Assembly: GCF_014164505.1 (NCBI RefSeq)
Contig: NZ_JACJFI010000006.1
Span: 1 to 43,271, forward strand
Source: Shewanella sp. SG41-4
GTDB lineage: Bacteria > Pseudomonadota > Gammaproteobacteria > Enterobacterales > Shewanellaceae
Length of the DNA: 43,271 bases
Reading direction: 5' to 3'
Below the pieces are notes generated by a model that worked only from the letters and a program-made list of their open reading frames with translations, was not told where the DNA came from and searched no databases. Shown here in pieces: positions 24,495 to 34,630 of the stretch. Both the position numbers and the translations under genes were made by a program. How positions within the stretch are numbered: position 1 is the stretch's first letter; each line of letters opens with the position of its first letter.

Positions 24495-25559
24495 TTACAT
24501 GATTTTAGGATCAAGTTCACCAGATTGATAAGCTTTATACATGGCTTGCAGTGACTTAGGCTTAATTTTAGAGCCCATACCCGCACAACCAAATGCTTCA
24601 TAACGAGTAGTACAAATGTCAGCCATTGCTTCCATTGATGCTTTCAAGAATTTACGAGGGTCAAACTCTGCAGGATGTTCAGCTAAGAATTTACGCACTG
24701 CACCTGTTGACGCTAAACGTAAATCGGTATCAATGTTCACTTTACGCACACCGTGCTTAATACCTTCAACGATTTCTTCTAATGGTACGCCGTAAGTTTC
24801 TGGAATTTCACCACCATACTGATTGATGATTTTTAGCCACTCTTGCGGTACAGAAGATGAACCGTGCATCACTAAATGCGTGTTAGGGATACGCGCATGA
24901 ATTTCTTTAATACGGTCTATACGTAACACATCACCAGTAGGCTTACGACTAAACTTATAAGCACCATGACTAGTACCAATTGCAATGGCTAATGCATCAA
25001 CATGAGTATCGGCAACAAAACGCGCTGCTTCTTCAGGGGTTGTTAGCATTTGGTCCATGCTTAGAATACCTACAGCACCAACACCATCTTCTTCGCCTGC
25101 TTGGCCAGTTTCTAAACTGCCTAAACAACCAATTTCACCTTCAACTGACACACCACATGCATGAGCAAAAGCCACGGTACGACGAGTCACATCAACGTTA
25201 TACTCGTATGACGCTGGTGTTTTACCATCGGCCATCAACGAGCCATCCATCATTACTGATGACATACCCAACTGGATTGAGCGCTGACAAATGTCAGGAT
25301 CAGTACCGTGATCTTGATGAATACATACCGGAATATCCGGATACTGCTCAAGTGCGGCAGCCATTAGATATTTTAAAAACTGTGGGCGAGCATATTTACG
25401 TGCACCAGCAGATGCTTGCACAATCACAGGGCTGTCTGTTGCTTCAGCCGCTTGCATAATTGCACGCATTTGTTCAAGGTTGTTCACGTTAAATGCAGGG
25501 ACGCCATAACCATGCTCTGCAGCATGATCAAGCAGTTGTCGTAGAGAGATAAGAGCCAT
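24495..25559 (-). CDS. fba: Class II fructose-bisphosphate aldolase (Calvin-cycle subtype)
   Basis: Cleaves fructose 1,6-bisphosphate to dihydroxyacetone phosphate and glyceraldehyde 3-phosphate in a Zn2+-dependent reaction, and runs in reverse for gluconeogenesis. The ATG at 25557-25559 is preferred: GGAG lies 6 nt upstream, whereas an ATG four codons earlier contains that GGAG. The 354-residue product starts [20 protein letters not shown] and has [10 protein letters not shown] (catalytic Asp83, Zn ligand His84), VEGEIGCLG and LVMHGSSS. These features resemble the CbbA-like (Calvin-cycle subtype) class II aldolases more than E. coli FbaA. It is last in the epd-pgk-fba order. Confidence 0.95.
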   Translation of the reverse strand: MALISLRQLLDHAAEHGYGVPAFNVNNLEQMRAIMQAAEATDSPVIVQASAGARKYARPQFLKYLMAAALEQYPDIPVCIHQDHGTDPDICQRSIQLGMSSVMMDGSLMADGKTPASYEYNVDVTRRTVAFAHACGVSVEGEIGCLGSLETGQAGEEDGVGAVGILSMDQMLTTPEEAARFVADTHVDALAIAIGTSHGAYKFSRKPTGDVLRIDRIKEIHARIPNTHLVMHGSSSVPQEWLKIINQYGGEIPETYGVPLEEIVEGIKHGVRKVNIDTDLRLASTGAVRKFLAEHPAEFDPRKFLKASMEAMADICTTRYEAFGCAGMGSKIKPKSLQAMYKAYQSGELDPKIM

Positions 25560-25630
25560 TTTGTTCTCCATTAATAGGGTGATTACTCACCTAGGTCGCT
25601 ATCGTTTGGACGGATTTTACGCTCTGGCAC

Positions 25631-25649
25631 AACCTACATCCTGTAGGTT
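25631..25649. repeat. Hairpin in the pgk-fba intergenic spacer
   Basis: AACCTACA / TGTAGGTT with a TCC spacer forms an 8-bp stem in the 155-bp gap between pgk and fba. A T run lies on the plus-strand side, about 10 nt away and in the wrong direction for the operon, so an mRNA processing or stability element is more likely than a terminator. Confidence 0.55.
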
Positions 25650-25714
25650 ATGACAGAACATTTTTTTATAATAATTATTATTAGGTTTTACGGTACAAGT
25701 ACTTGATGTGTGAT

Positions 25715-26890
25715 CTAAGCGCCACGCTTTTCAAGCATTGCTACAGCAGGTAATTCTTTACCTTCTAAAAACTCAAGGAAAGCACCACCGCCGGTTGAAA
25801 TATAAGATATTTTATCAGCTATATTGTACTTATCTACTGCCGCTAGCGTGTCACCACCGCCTGCAATAGAAAACGCTTTAGAATTAGCAATAGCTAGGGC
25901 AATACGCTTAGTGCCTTCACCGAATTGATCAAACTCAAACACGCCGACTGGACCATTCCAGACGATAGTCCCTGCTTGTTCAATAATTTTAGCCAGTGCT
26001 TCTGCGCTATCAGGGCCAATATCAAAAATCATATCGCTGTCGGTCACGTCCGCTACTGACTTTAATGTGGCTGCTGCTGTTGGGCTAAACTCACTTGCTA
26101 CCACTACATCTGTTGGTACAGGAATATCACCACCACGGCTTCTAGCATTTGCAATAAGACGCTTTGCTTCTTCCACTAAATCAGCTTCATACAATGATTT
26201 ACCGACTTTATAACCCGCTGCAGCAATAAACGTATTAGCAATACCGCCACCCACTACAAGCTGGTCAACCTTAGTTGATAAGCTTTCAAGCACGGTTAAT
26301 TTAGTCGACACTTTAGAACCACCTACTATCGCCACCATTGGACGAGCTGGGTTATCAAGCGCTTTGCCTAATGCATCTAATTCTTGCGACAATAATGGCC
26401 CAGCACAAGCAATAGGAGCATAAACACCTACACCGTGAGTAGATGCTTGAGCACGATGTGCCGTACCAAATGCGTCCATTACATAGACATCACATAAGGC
26501 TGCCATTTTTTTAGACAGAGCTTCATCGTTTTTACCTTCGCCAATATTAAAGCGAACGTTTTCAAATACAACGACTTCACCAACGTTAACATCAACGCCA
26601 TCAAGATAATCACTCACTAAGCGCACTGAGCAATCTAACGCTTTAGCTAAATAATCGACTACCGGCTGCATTGAATATTCAGTGTTAAACTCGCCTTCTA
26701 TTGGGCGACCTAAATGAGACATCACCATTACGGCTGCGCCTTTTTTCAATGCGAGTTGAATGGTAGGTAATGATGCGCGTAAACGTGCATCACTTGTTAC
26801 AACACCGTCGGTGACAGGTACGTTTAAATCTTCACGAATAAGCACGCGCTTATTTTGTAGATCTAAATCTGTCATGTTAATAATTGCCAT
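25715..26890 (-). CDS. pgk: Phosphoglycerate kinase
   Basis: Transfers phosphate between 1,3-bisphosphoglycerate and ADP in the cytoplasm. The 391-residue protein has the PGK signature [13 protein letters not shown] near the N terminus, VMSHLGRP, the substrate-binding [13 protein letters not shown], the hinge VGGSKVSTK and the nucleotide-binding GGGDTLAA near the C terminus. AAGGA lies 10 nt before the ATG. It is the middle gene of epd-pgk-fba, with a 79-bp gap from epd that itself contains an imperfect hairpin (26931-26953). Confidence 0.97.
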   Translation of the reverse strand: MAIINMTDLDLQNKRVLIREDLNVPVTDGVVTSDARLRASLPTIQLALKKGAAVMVMSHLGRPIEGEFNTEYSMQPVVDYLAKALDCSVRLVSDYLDGVDVNVGEVVVFENVRFNIGEGKNDEALSKKMAALCDVYVMDAFGTAHRAQASTHGVGVYAPIACAGPLLSQELDALGKALDNPARPMVAIVGGSKVSTKLTVLESLSTKVDQLVVGGGIANTFIAAAGYKVGKSLYEADLVEEAKRLIANARSRGGDIPVPTDVVVASEFSPTAAATLKSVADVTDSDMIFDIGPDSAEALAKIIEQAGTIVWNGPVGVFEFDQFGEGTKRIALAIANSKAFSIAGGGDTLAAVDKYNIADKISYISTGGGAFLEFLEGKELPAVAMLEKRGA

Positions 26891-26969
26891 AATTAGCAGT
26901 TCCTTTTTAAGTTAATACAAAGTCTTGCTGCGCAACGGGCTTAACCCATTGCGACATAATCTATTGATA

Positions 26970-27989
26970 TTACCGATCTAACTTTGCTTGAATCATCGCT
27001 AAGCTAGTATCAAGCATACGGTTGGCAAAACCCCATTCGTTGTCGCACCATAATAATAATTTGACCAAGTGGCCGGCACTGACACGCGTTTGGGTTCCGT
27101 CTACAATACTCGAACGTGGATCGTGGTTAAAATCACACGATACCAGAGGCTCGTCAGTATAACCTAAAATACCATTAAAACTGCCGTTTGACGCACGTTG
27201 CAGCACACTGTTAATTTGCTCAATATTGACTTTTTTCTCTAACGTGACTGACAGGTCGATCGCGGTCACATTTATGGTTGGAACTCGGACAGAAATCGCC
27301 TCAAACTTATCTTTCATGTGAGGCAAGATACGCTCAATGCCTCGCGCTAATTTCGTGTCTACCGGAATAATGGATTGACCCGCTGCCCGAGTTCGGCGCA
27401 AATCATCATGATAAGCATCGATCACTTGTTGATCGTTCATCGCCGAGTGAATGGTGGTAATGGCGCCGCTCTTAACTTCAAAATGCTTATCCAATACATC
27501 GATAACTGGGACAATACAATTGGTAGTGCAAGATGCGTTAGAAATAACGGTGTGCTCTGCGCGCAATAAATCATGATTAACACCATATACAATGGTCTCA
27601 TCAACATCTGCAGAAGAAGGATGGCTGATCAGCACTTGCTTAGCACCGGCATGAATGTGTGCTTCGCATGCTTGACGATCTATTAAGCTGCCGGTGGCTT
27701 CATAAACGATATCGATATCAAGTTCAGCCCAAGGCAATAAATTAGCATCGGGTTGATTGAGTAACAAAATACTGTCATCACCAATAAGCAACTGATCACC
27801 TTGTAGCTTAACGGTATGCTTGAAACGACCATGAGTCGTGTCATATTGAGTTAAATGACATATGGCTTCTGGCTTTGCCAACTCATTGATCGCCACAATT
27901 TGGATTTGTTGACGTTTTCCAGATTCGTACAATGCACGAAGTATTGAGCGACCAATCCGGCCATAACCATTAATTGCAACTCGAATCAT
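26970..27989 (-). CDS. epd: D-erythrose-4-phosphate dehydrogenase
   Basis: Oxidises erythrose 4-phosphate to 4-phosphoerythronate for pyridoxal phosphate synthesis. It belongs to the GAPDH family: Rossmann motif [10 protein letters not shown] (7-16) and catalytic Cys154 in [12 protein letters not shown]. Length (339 aa), the position directly before pgk and fba, and divergence from typical GapA in the S-loop ([20 protein letters not shown]) favour Epd over glycolytic GAPDH, although low GAPDH activity is possible. The E. coli order epd-pgk-fbaA is preserved, and tktA lies directly upstream, supplying erythrose 4-phosphate. Confidence 0.92.
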   Translation of the reverse strand: MIRVAINGYGRIGRSILRALYESGKRQQIQIVAINELAKPEAICHLTQYDTTHGRFKHTVKLQGDQLLIGDDSILLLNQPDANLLPWAELDIDIVYEATGSLIDRQACEAHIHAGAKQVLISHPSSADVDETIVYGVNHDLLRAEHTVISNASCTTNCIVPVIDVLDKHFEVKSGAITTIHSAMNDQQVIDAYHDDLRRTRAAGQSIIPVDTKLARGIERILPHMKDKFEAISVRVPTINVTAIDLSVTLEKKVNIEQINSVLQRASNGSFNGILGYTDEPLVSCDFNHDPRSSIVDGTQTRVSAGHLVKLLLWCDNEWGFANRMLDTSLAMIQAKLDR

Positions 27990-28097
27990 TTAGGGTCCAG
28001 AGTAATTAACCGAAGCACTTATTATTAAATCAATTATGATAAAAAACACTGATTAATAAGTGACTTAGCATATATTATTTTACGTGAATTAAAGACA

Positions 28098-28132
28098 TAA
28101 AAAAACGGCCTACAATAGTATTGCAGGCCGTT
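28098..28132 (-). terminator. Terminator of tktA (minus strand)
   Basis: Outer stem AACGGCCT / AGGCCGTT, with an inner CAATA/TATTG extension, followed on the minus strand by a run of T. It separates tktA from epd. Confidence 0.88.
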
Positions 28133-28139
28133 ATTATAC

Positions 28140-28172
28140 AGATTAAACACCTAATAGATAAGTGTTTAATCT
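28140..28172. repeat. Second inverted repeat after tktA
   Basis: A perfect 11-bp pair, AGATTAAACAC / GTGTTTAATCT, with a 12-nt spacer, directly after the tktA stop and just before its terminator. It probably forms a 3'-end stabilising stem. Confidence 0.6.
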
Positions 28173-28179
28173 CAGATGA

Positions 28180-30174
28180 TTATCCTAAAGATTGGACAGT
28201 TTTTACGACATTATCAACAGTGAAGCCGAAATGTTTAAGTAAATCACCACCAGGAGCAGACTCACCGAAGGTCGTCATACCCACAACCGCGCCATCAAAA
28301 CCAATATATTTGTACCAGAAGTCAGCATGTGCCGCTTCAACAGCAACACGTTTAGTGACACTTTTTGGTAATACAGATTCTTTGTATGCTGCATCTTGCT
28401 TATCAAACTCAGTAGTAGAAGGCATAGAAACTACCCGCACTTTTTGACCTAGTTTGGTTAACTCAGCGGCTGAATCCATGGCTAATTGCACTTCTGAACC
28501 GGTTGCAATTAAGATGACATCAGCAGTGCCTTGGCAATCAGACAGTACATAACCGCCTTTAGCTACGTTAGCTAATTGCTCAGCGTTACGTGCTTGGGCT
28601 TTAAGACCCTGACGGCTAAAGATTAATGAAGTTGGTGCATCACGACGTTCAATTGCTACTTTCCATGAAACAGCAGTTTCTGCTGCATCACATGGACGCC
28701 ATACTGCCATATTAGGCGTTAAACGTAAGTTAGCTAATTGCTCAATAGGCTGATGTGTTGGACCATCTTCACCTTGACCAATTGAGTCATGGGTGTAAAC
28801 GAAAATGTTTTGAATGCCCATTAACGCTGACATACGTACCGCGTTACGTGCGTATTCCATGAACATCATGAAGGTTGCGCCATAGTTAATAAAACCACCA
28901 TGTAGTGATGCGCCGTTCATAATACCGCTCATACCGAATTCACGTACACCGTAATAGATGTAGTTGCCGGCTGGATCGTCTTGAATACCTTTTGAACCAG
29001 ACCAAAGCGTTAAGTTAGAACCCGCTAAGTCTGCGCTGCCGCCGAGTAATTCAGGCAACATAGCACCAAAGAAACCAATAGCATTTTGAGACGCTTTACG
29101 GCTCGCAATACCTTCAGCTTTATCTTGGCTTTCTTGGATAAAGGCTTGTGCTTTAGCTTCGAAATCAGCTGGTAAATCACCCTTTAATACACGGCGATCA
29201 TATTCAGCAGCAAGTTCTGGGAATGCTGCTTGGTAAGCAGCAAACTTGTCATTCCATAACGACTCGTTAGCAACACCTTTATGTTTAGCATCCCAACCAG
29301 CATAAACATCAGATGGAATTTCAAAAGGTGCATGTGGCCAGTTTAAGAATTCACGAGCGGCTGCAATTTCAGCATCACCTAATGGTGCACCATGACAATC
29401 ATGGCTACCAGATTTGTTAGGTGAACCAAAACCAATAATGGTTTTACAGCAAATCATTGATGGCTTATCAGTTACAGATTTAGCTTCTTCAATTGCTGCA
29501 CGGATAGCATCTGGATTATGGCCATCTACACCAGCAACAACATGCCAGCCATAGGCTTCAAAACGCTTAGGAGTATCGTCAGTGAACCAACCTTCAACAT
29601 GACCATCGATTGAAATACCGTTGTCATCCCAAAATGCCACTAATTTACCAAGGCCTAATGTTCCGGCTAATGAACTGGCTTCGTGAGAAATACCTTCCAT
29701 TAAACAACCATCGCCTAAGAAACAGTATGTGAAGTGATCCACAATGTCGTGGCCAGGACGGTTAAATTGTGCAGCTAATGTTTTTTCAGCAATCGCCATA
29801 CCAACAGCGTTACTGATACCAGCACCTAAAGGACCCGTTGTGGTTTCAACACCTGGGGTATAACCATATTCAGGATGACCAGGCGTTTTAGAATGCAACT
29901 GACGGAATTGCTTTAGCTCTTCAATAGGCAATTCATAACCAGATAAATGGAGTAAAGAGTAGATAAGCATAGAGCCATGACCGTTTGACAGAACAAAACG
30001 ATCGCGATCGACCCAGTTAGGATTAGTTGGATTGTGCTTTAGAAAATCATTCCATAGCACTTCGGCAATATCAGCCATACCCATTGGGGCTCCTGGATGA
30101 CCAGAGTTGGCTTTTTGAACCGCATCCATACTTAGGGCGCGAATAGCGTTAGCGAGTACTTTACGAGAAGACAT
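28180..30174 (-). CDS. tktA: Transketolase
   Basis: A thiamine-diphosphate enzyme that moves two-carbon units between sugar phosphates in the non-oxidative pentose phosphate pathway. The length of 664 aa matches E. coli (663). Active-site features are His26 (SGHPGAP), His66 (NGHGSML), His100 and the ThDP/Mg2+ motif GDG (154-156) to Asn185. The pyrimidine domain contains [20 protein letters not shown], the transketolase signature. AGGAG lies 5 nt before the ATG. It has its own terminator, so epd-pgk-fba probably have a separate promoter. Confidence 0.97.
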   Translation of the reverse strand: MSSRKVLANAIRALSMDAVQKANSGHPGAPMGMADIAEVLWNDFLKHNPTNPNWVDRDRFVLSNGHGSMLIYSLLHLSGYELPIEELKQFRQLHSKTPGHPEYGYTPGVETTTGPLGAGISNAVGMAIAEKTLAAQFNRPGHDIVDHFTYCFLGDGCLMEGISHEASSLAGTLGLGKLVAFWDDNGISIDGHVEGWFTDDTPKRFEAYGWHVVAGVDGHNPDAIRAAIEEAKSVTDKPSMICCKTIIGFGSPNKSGSHDCHGAPLGDAEIAAAREFLNWPHAPFEIPSDVYAGWDAKHKGVANESLWNDKFAAYQAAFPELAAEYDRRVLKGDLPADFEAKAQAFIQESQDKAEGIASRKASQNAIGFFGAMLPELLGGSADLAGSNLTLWSGSKGIQDDPAGNYIYYGVREFGMSGIMNGASLHGGFINYGATFMMFMEYARNAVRMSALMGIQNIFVYTHDSIGQGEDGPTHQPIEQLANLRLTPNMAVWRPCDAAETAVSWKVAIERRDAPTSLIFSRQGLKAQARNAEQLANVAKGGYVLSDCQGTADVILIATGSEVQLAMDSAAELTKLGQKVRVVSMPSTTEFDKQDAAYKESVLPKSVTKRVAVEAAHADFWYKYIGFDGAVVGMTTFGESAPGGDLLKHFGFTVDNVVKTVQSLG

Positions 30175-30653
30175 GCTCTCTCCTGCTTATTTGTGAGATC
30201 TAGTGGGCAATTGTGGATAGGCATTTTCCCCTACTAGGCGATGGGACGCAAATTAAAAATTTTCGGGTTTCTTTTTAACCGTTAAATAAACGGTGATTTC
30301 ATACAATGCCAATAAATAAACATCGTAAACACAGCATCAAATGGTCAACGCGACCATAACATGAGATAAATACAGAGTAATTATTTATTGCCACTTATAA
30401 ATAAAAAGTATTGTGATTGGCAGAGTTATGGCTCTGATTAGACAATATAATCTCTAATCTATCAAAAACATTGTCTATTTTTATGATAAATACACCGCGC
30501 AAACCGATGAACTTTAAAATAAAGTAATATGAATCAAACACTTGATTTTTCACCAGCATAAACATATCTATAATTAACAAAAATAATTATGCTCCATTGC
30601 ACAATTCTCCAGTTAAATTCGTACAAAGGGGTGTTATCAAATTAGATTTCGAC
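30175..30653. other. Divergent tktA/metK intergenic region
   Basis: About 480 bp without a gene. Two small dyads are visible (ATGGTC/GACCAT at 30341-30357, GATTAGA/TCTAATC at 30436-30459). No SAM riboswitch architecture is seen; control of metK is instead explained by MetJ boxes. Confidence 0.6.
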
Positions 30654-30675
30654 TAAAATAGACGTCTAGACGTAT
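30654..30675 (+). promoter_or_regulatory. metK -10 element and two tandem MetJ boxes
   Basis: TAAAAT (30654-30659) is a good -10. It is followed at once by AGACGTCT (30660-30667), identical to the MetJ consensus half-operator, and AGACGTAT (30668-30675), one mismatch. Two adjacent 8-bp boxes are the minimum MetJ operator. They cover the start point, so SAM-bound MetJ should repress metK. Confidence 0.85.
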
Positions 30676-30706
30676 ATTCAAATGCAACCAACGAGATTCT
30701 CCTATT

Positions 30707-31858
30707 ATGGCAAAGCACTTGTTTACCTCTGAGTCAGTCTCAGAAGGTCATCCAGATAAAATCGCCGATCAGATTTCTGATGCGGTATTAGACGCAATAC
30801 TTGAGCAAGATCCAAAAGCTCGTGTTGCGTGCGAAACATATGTCAAAACCGGTATGGTATTAGTGGGCGGTGAAGTCACCACTTCTGCTTGGGTCGACAT
30901 TGAAGAAATCACCCGTAAAACCGTTCGCGAAATCGGTTATACCAATTCAGATATGGGCTTTGATGCAGATTCATGTGCGGTACTTAATGCCATCGGCAAA
31001 CAGTCACCAGACATCAATCAAGGTGTTGATCGTTCAGACCCTGCTGAACAGGGCGCTGGCGATCAAGGGTTAATGTTTGGCTATGCCAGCAATGAAACTG
31101 ATGTATTAATGCCTGCTCCGATCACTTACGCGCACAAATTAGTTAAGCGTCAGTCTGAAGTGCGTAAAGACGGTACTCTACCTTGGTTACGCCCAGATGC
31201 TAAAAGCCAGGTAACGTTTGCTTATGATGATGGCAAAATTATCGGTATCGATGCAATTGTGTTATCAACTCAACATCGTGAAGACGTTAAACAAGCTGAT
31301 CTGATTGAAGCGGTAATGGAAACAATCATTAAGCCTGTTTTACCTGCACAATGGTTAAACAAAGACACTAAATACTTTATCAACCCTACTGGTCGCTTTG
31401 TGATTGGTGGCCCTGTTGGTGACTGTGGTTTAACAGGTCGTAAAATTATTGTAGATACCTACGGCGGTATGGCACGTCACGGTGGTGGTGCTTTCTCTGG
31501 TAAAGACCCATCAAAAGTAGACCGTAGTGCGGCTTACGCTGCACGTTACGTGGCCAAGAATATCGTTGCCGCTGGTCTTGCTGACCGTTGTGAGCTGCAA
31601 GTGTCTTACGCTATTGGTGTTGCAGAGCCAACGTCTATTAGTATCGAAACATTCGGTACCGGCAAAGTATCTGAAGAAGTATTGATTAAATTAGTACGCC
31701 AACACTTCGAATTACGTCCATACGGCTTAACGGCAATGCTAGATTTGGCTCGCCCAATCTATCAACAAACAGCTGCTTATGGTCACTTTGGCCGTGATAT
31801 CTTCCCTTGGGAAGCGACTGATAAAGCTGAAGCACTTCGTGCGGATGCCGGTTTATAA
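30707..31858 (+). CDS. metK: S-adenosylmethionine synthase
   Basis: Makes S-adenosylmethionine from methionine and ATP. The 383-residue protein (E. coli 384) carries [14 protein letters not shown] near the N terminus with the catalytic His15, the hexapeptide GAGDQG, and the P-loop-like [16 protein letters not shown]. The ribosome site is weak (ACGAG about 11 nt upstream of the ATG). Tandem MetJ boxes lie 32-47 bp before the ATG, and a strong terminator follows, so it is a single-gene unit controlled by its own product. Confidence 0.98.
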   Translation: MAKHLFTSESVSEGHPDKIADQISDAVLDAILEQDPKARVACETYVKTGMVLVGGEVTTSAWVDIEEITRKTVREIGYTNSDMGFDADSCAVLNAIGKQSPDINQGVDRSDPAEQGAGDQGLMFGYASNETDVLMPAPITYAHKLVKRQSEVRKDGTLPWLRPDAKSQVTFAYDDGKIIGIDAIVLSTQHREDVKQADLIEAVMETIIKPVLPAQWLNKDTKYFINPTGRFVIGGPVGDCGLTGRKIIVDTYGGMARHGGGAFSGKDPSKVDRSAAYAARYVAKNIVAAGLADRCELQVSYAIGVAEPTSISIETFGTGKVSEEVLIKLVRQHFELRPYGLTAMLDLARPIYQQTAAYGHFGRDIFPWEATDKAEALRADAGL

Positions 31859-31913
31859 TCAACCTGCATAATTATCGTCTTAAGCTAGTATTTGTATTGA
31901 GCTAAGATGATAA

Positions 31914-31945
31914 AAAATAAAACCGCCAACTGGCGGTTTTATTTT
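31914..31945. terminator. Terminator of metK
   Basis: CCGCCA/TGGCGG core extended by A/T arms (AAAA...TTTT on both sides) 56 bp after the metK stop. It is symmetric. Confidence 0.9.
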
Positions 31946-31963
31946 ATCTAATTGGCAACACAA

Positions 31964-32015
31964 TGATTTGATCTAAACATTTGATCTCAACATTTGGTCT
32001 CAACATTTTATATCA
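31964..32015. repeat. Four imperfect copies of a 13-bp tandem repeat
   Basis: Consensus ACATTTGATCTCA. Copies are at 31964-31976 (TGATTTGATCTAA), 31977-31989 (exact), 31990-32002 (ACATTTGGTCTCA) and 32003-32015 (ACATTTTATATCA). The array stops 3 bp before the ATG at 32019 and replaces any normal Shine-Dalgarno. Confidence 0.8.
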
Positions 32016-32018
32016 AGA

Positions 32019-32618
32019 ATGGCTCAGGTTATGTATCAACCTACTTGGATAGACACAAAGATCATAGCAAACCACCAGCCATCAACGGCAACTAATTCCA
32101 GTGCGATAAACAGGCCTATTACTGACATCCCAGCAATTAAACAGTGGTCTGCAATCAAGTTATTCTATCGTCAGCATATGCCTTATGCTCGATTAGCCCA
32201 GAAAGAATCTGTTGCTGTTATTCATCATCTAAGCTCATCAACTATTGATGGAACAGATGATATTGATGAAGTTGATATAAGCCAGCAAAAAATAATCGCG
32301 GCGATACGAGTTAAACCTATTGGCCAATATCAATTAATCAATGGGTTGTTGGTTCATCCAGACTACCGGGGACAACAGCTTTCAAGTCAGTTATTGAAAT
32401 TTATCGCGCCTCAATTAACCACTAAAAATTGCTTTTTGTTTGCTCATCCGTGGTTAATAGGTTTATATCAACAGCATCATTTTATCGTTATAGATCAAAA
32501 TGTCGTGATAGGTCAAAATGGTTTATCAGCAATACCAGCAGAAATCACTCAGTTGTATCGTCGCTATCACAGTGAACAACGACCACTAGTGTTGATGCAG
32601 CTCAAGAATCAGGATTAA
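32019..32618 (+). CDS. GNAT-family N-acetyltransferase
   Basis: A 199-residue protein whose middle shows the GNAT core: an acceptor strand (KIIAAIRVKPIGQYQLINGL), then motif A LLVHPDYRGQQLSSQLL, where RGQQLS stands in the acetyl-CoA pyrophosphate-binding position (R/Q-x-x-G-x-G/A). The final glycine or alanine of the motif is Ser here, a mild deviation. The first ~40 residues are low-complexity, rich in Ile, Asn and Ser, and the start is uncertain because a tandem repeat occupies the ribosome-site region. The substrate is unknown. Confidence 0.75.
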   Translation: MAQVMYQPTWIDTKIIANHQPSTATNSSAINRPITDIPAIKQWSAIKLFYRQHMPYARLAQKESVAVIHHLSSSTIDGTDDIDEVDISQQKIIAAIRVKPIGQYQLINGLLVHPDYRGQQLSSQLLKFIAPQLTTKNCFLFAHPWLIGLYQQHHFIVIDQNVVIGQNGLSAIPAEITQLYRRYHSEQRPLVLMQLKNQD

Positions 32619-32742
32619 TAACTAAGTTAATCATCTAATTCAATAGATTCAACAAGCCAAATTCAGACAAAAATCTGACTCGTATTAACGCAGCTCAAAT
32701 CTATTGTGCATCAATAAACTCAGCCCGAATAAACGTAGATAT

Positions 32743-32775
32743 AATAAACCTAACGCTATTAGAGTGAGGTTTATT
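32743..32775. terminator. Terminator-like stem between convergent genes
   Basis: AATAAACCT / AGGTTTATT with an imperfect inner extension (13 of 15 positions pair). It lies between the GNAT gene and the convergent gene ending at 32814, and may serve both. Confidence 0.6.
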
Positions 32776-32813
32776 TAAACTAAGCCAGCATAAGTACAAG
32801 GGGATTGAACTGG

Positions 32814-33170
32814 TTAACAATGATCGAAATGCGAATTTTCAATACACATAAACGACACTTGCTGCATTGTCATTACAGGTACCACTTTGACACTGACAGA
32901 CGCTAAGTTAATCCGCTCGACATCGGTAAATAGTGTAATCCCTGCTTGATAATTATTGGTTACGCCACAAAATAGCCACATGTCTTGCCAGCGGACAAAA
33001 TACCCCGATAGCTGCAATTGCGGATTATCTGGATTTTGTACATCCGCTTCAACACACTCATACAACTCTGTCGCGTCTGCCAACACCGCGGCTATCAGCT
33101 TCATATTATCAAAAGCAGATAGCCTTAAATCCAAATAGGGCGAAAAGAGTCTGTCAAAGTTAGTACTCAT
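32814..33170 (-). CDS. Small hypothetical protein
   Basis: I do not recognise this 118-residue soluble protein. It has no signal peptide or membrane span. The sequence alternates helix (DNMKLIAAVLADATELYE) and strand (GYFVRWQDMWLFCGV, AGITLFTDVERI). The ATG at 33168-33170 is chosen because AGGA lies 5 nt before it, although an ATG four codons earlier is in frame. It lies 46 bp downstream of a GNAT gene on the same strand and is probably the last gene of that three-gene group. Confidence 0.65.
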   Translation of the reverse strand: MSTNFDRLFSPYLDLRLSAFDNMKLIAAVLADATELYECVEADVQNPDNPQLQLSGYFVRWQDMWLFCGVTNNYQAGITLFTDVERINLASVSVKVVPVMTMQQVSFMCIENSHFDHC

Positions 33171-33216
33171 CACGTTCCTCATAAATAATCACTTTAACAA
33201 CACCCTAGCTTGACGA

Positions 33217-33765
33217 TCACGTAATGTTAGCCGTTGCCAATAAACAATAATCACGTTGCTCGAAACTGAATTGATCAATCTCTGTCATTGTGGCTTTTTG
33301 TTGATGGGCTGCCAACGAACGCGCATTATCAGCGGCAACATACGTCACCATAAATGGAAAGGTATCCGCCACTTGTTTTTTTAATTCCATCACCAACGCC
33401 GAAAACACCCCTTGACCACGTTTCGATTCTTGTACCCAAACAGGTCCATATTGGCAGGTGTTAGTGGTCGATAAAGCTTGTCCTTTTAAATCGGCAAACT
33501 TAAGTTTTTGAATAATATGTCGGTATAAAGGTTGTGCGGAAAAAAATGACCATTTTGCCGCCATCACATAACCAATGATCACTCCTTGCTCTTCAGCTAC
33601 GATAAACCAATGTTGATTAATCAACTGGCTCACCTCTGATTTGGTAAATGAATGAGCATGAAGTTGGCTATTTGAACCTAACAACTCATCATCGACATGG
33701 GCACGTTCTAACTGCACAATAGCAGCAACATCGGTTAATAACGCCTTACGGATAATAAATGACAA
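33217..33765 (-). CDS. GNAT-family N-acetyltransferase
   Basis: A 182-residue acetyltransferase. The N-terminal FIIRKALLTDVAAIVQLERAH, the strand VAEEQGVIIGYVMAAKW and motif A YGPVWVQESKRGQGVFSALV (RGQGVF binds the acetyl-CoA pyrophosphate) are typical of GNAT enzymes. TYVAADNARSLAAHQQ supplies the usual N-R-S-x-x-x-H/Y motif B. The substrate is unknown. The start codon is 3 bp after the stop of the small membrane protein gene, so the two are co-transcribed. Confidence 0.82.
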   Translation of the reverse strand: MSFIIRKALLTDVAAIVQLERAHVDDELLGSNSQLHAHSFTKSEVSQLINQHWFIVAEEQGVIIGYVMAAKWSFFSAQPLYRHIIQKLKFADLKGQALSTTNTCQYGPVWVQESKRGQGVFSALVMELKKQVADTFPFMVTYVAADNARSLAAHQQKATMTEIDQFSFEQRDYCLLATANIT

Positions 33766-33768
33766 TGA

Positions 33769-33987
33769 TTATTCCTTTGACCCTGAATTGGGAGATTGTT
33801 TCTTAGCCCATTCTACCACTAGCGCAACGGGCAGCGGAGACATAATTAATGTTCCAACGCCAATGAGTAAAGCAATAGCCAACATACCACTGACTTGTTG
33901 ACCGATATCACTTTGCCAATATAAGCCGACACCCACCAACAACATGATTAACCCAACGAAATGTAACACTTTAGCTAATTTGATCAT
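33769..33987 (-). CDS. Small two-span membrane protein
   Basis: A 72-residue protein with two hydrophobic segments (about 6-24 and 33-53) joined by a short loop, and a charged C-terminal tail (EWAKKQSPNSGSKE). AAAGAG lies 6 nt before the ATG. It is the first gene of a compact minus-strand group (this gene, GNAT, small hypothetical protein). I do not recognise a family; the function is unknown. Confidence 0.7.
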   Translation of the reverse strand: MIKLAKVLHFVGLIMLLVGVGLYWQSDIGQQVSGMLAIALLIGVGTLIMSPLPVALVVEWAKKQSPNSGSKE

Positions 33988-34109
33988 TTGCGACTCTTTA
34001 ATACGTTAAATAATGTTCATTAACCCAAAACATGACAATTATTTACTCTCTTGTTAATCCTCAAGTAGTAAGATAACGGCAATTTTTTCGTATATGGAAC
34101 CCTCTCAGC

Positions 34110-34535
34110 ATGATAAAGCATATTCTCGGCGCCACTGTTATATTTTTAGGCCTCAGCGCTTGTCAAAACCACGCTCAAATTGTCTCAAATGAGCAATTAA
34201 TTGGTACTTGGCATGTCGAAGTTGTCCTCGACACTCCTACCATTAATAATAGCCCAGCAAATTTAGTTTTTGCTCCAAACGGTGAGCTAACCGGTAATAA
34301 TAGTTGTAATCAATTTTTTGGTCGTTACGCTCTGCAAGGCCACTTACTTCAACTTGCACCATCAGGTTCGACCATGAAAGCCTGCGTCGATAGTTTAATC
34401 ACCCAAGAAGCTGAACTGATGCAAGCAATTTCATTAGTACAGCAAGTTGATTTATCTAAAGGAAAACTCAATCTATTGTCTATAAATGGTGATACGCTAT
34501 TAGTACTGACAAAACAATCGTTACCTTTATCCTAA
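34110..34535 (+). CDS. META-domain (DUF306/HslJ-like) lipoprotein
   Basis: A 141-residue lipoprotein. The signal peptide MIKHILGATVIFLGLSAC ends in lipobox LSAC with the lipidated Cys18. The mature part has the META-domain signature: an early GTWHVE, the strand LVFAPNGELTGNNSCNQFFGRY, then KACVDSLITQEAELMQAI with a conserved cysteine. HslJ relatives are linked to stress and antibiotic tolerance in the outer envelope, but the precise role is not established. It is monocistronic and lies upstream of argR, where one would expect mdh divergently transcribed. Confidence 0.85.
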   Translation: MIKHILGATVIFLGLSACQNHAQIVSNEQLIGTWHVEVVLDTPTINNSPANLVFAPNGELTGNNSCNQFFGRYALQGHLLQLAPSGSTMKACVDSLITQEAELMQAISLVQQVDLSKGKLNLLSINGDTLLVLTKQSLPLS

Positions 34536-34597
34536 AGCCTATGGTTTAACTAAGTCACCGGATTAGCCATTAGTGTCAGTTTAAAGTTCCATTGAAA

Positions 34598-34615
34598 AAT
34601 GAATTTTTATTCAAC
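34598..34615. promoter_or_regulatory. ARG box upstream of argR
   Basis: TGAAT-TTTT-ATTCA (34600-34613) with A/T flanks matches the ArgR operator core TGAAT-WWWW-ATTCA exactly. It lies about 90 bp before the argR ATG, just upstream of the putative promoter, and predicts autoregulation. Confidence 0.8.
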
Positions 34616-34630
34616 AAATCTGATTTTTTC

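Noticed and set aside
24980..25459. 159-codon plus-strand frame
   Set aside because: It is antisense to fba, His/Gln-rich because of the reverse complement of aldolase codons; not a gene.
30395..30706. Possible SAM riboswitch before metK
   Set aside because: No SAM-I/SAM-II core is visible, and MetJ boxes explain the control as expected for gammaproteobacteria.
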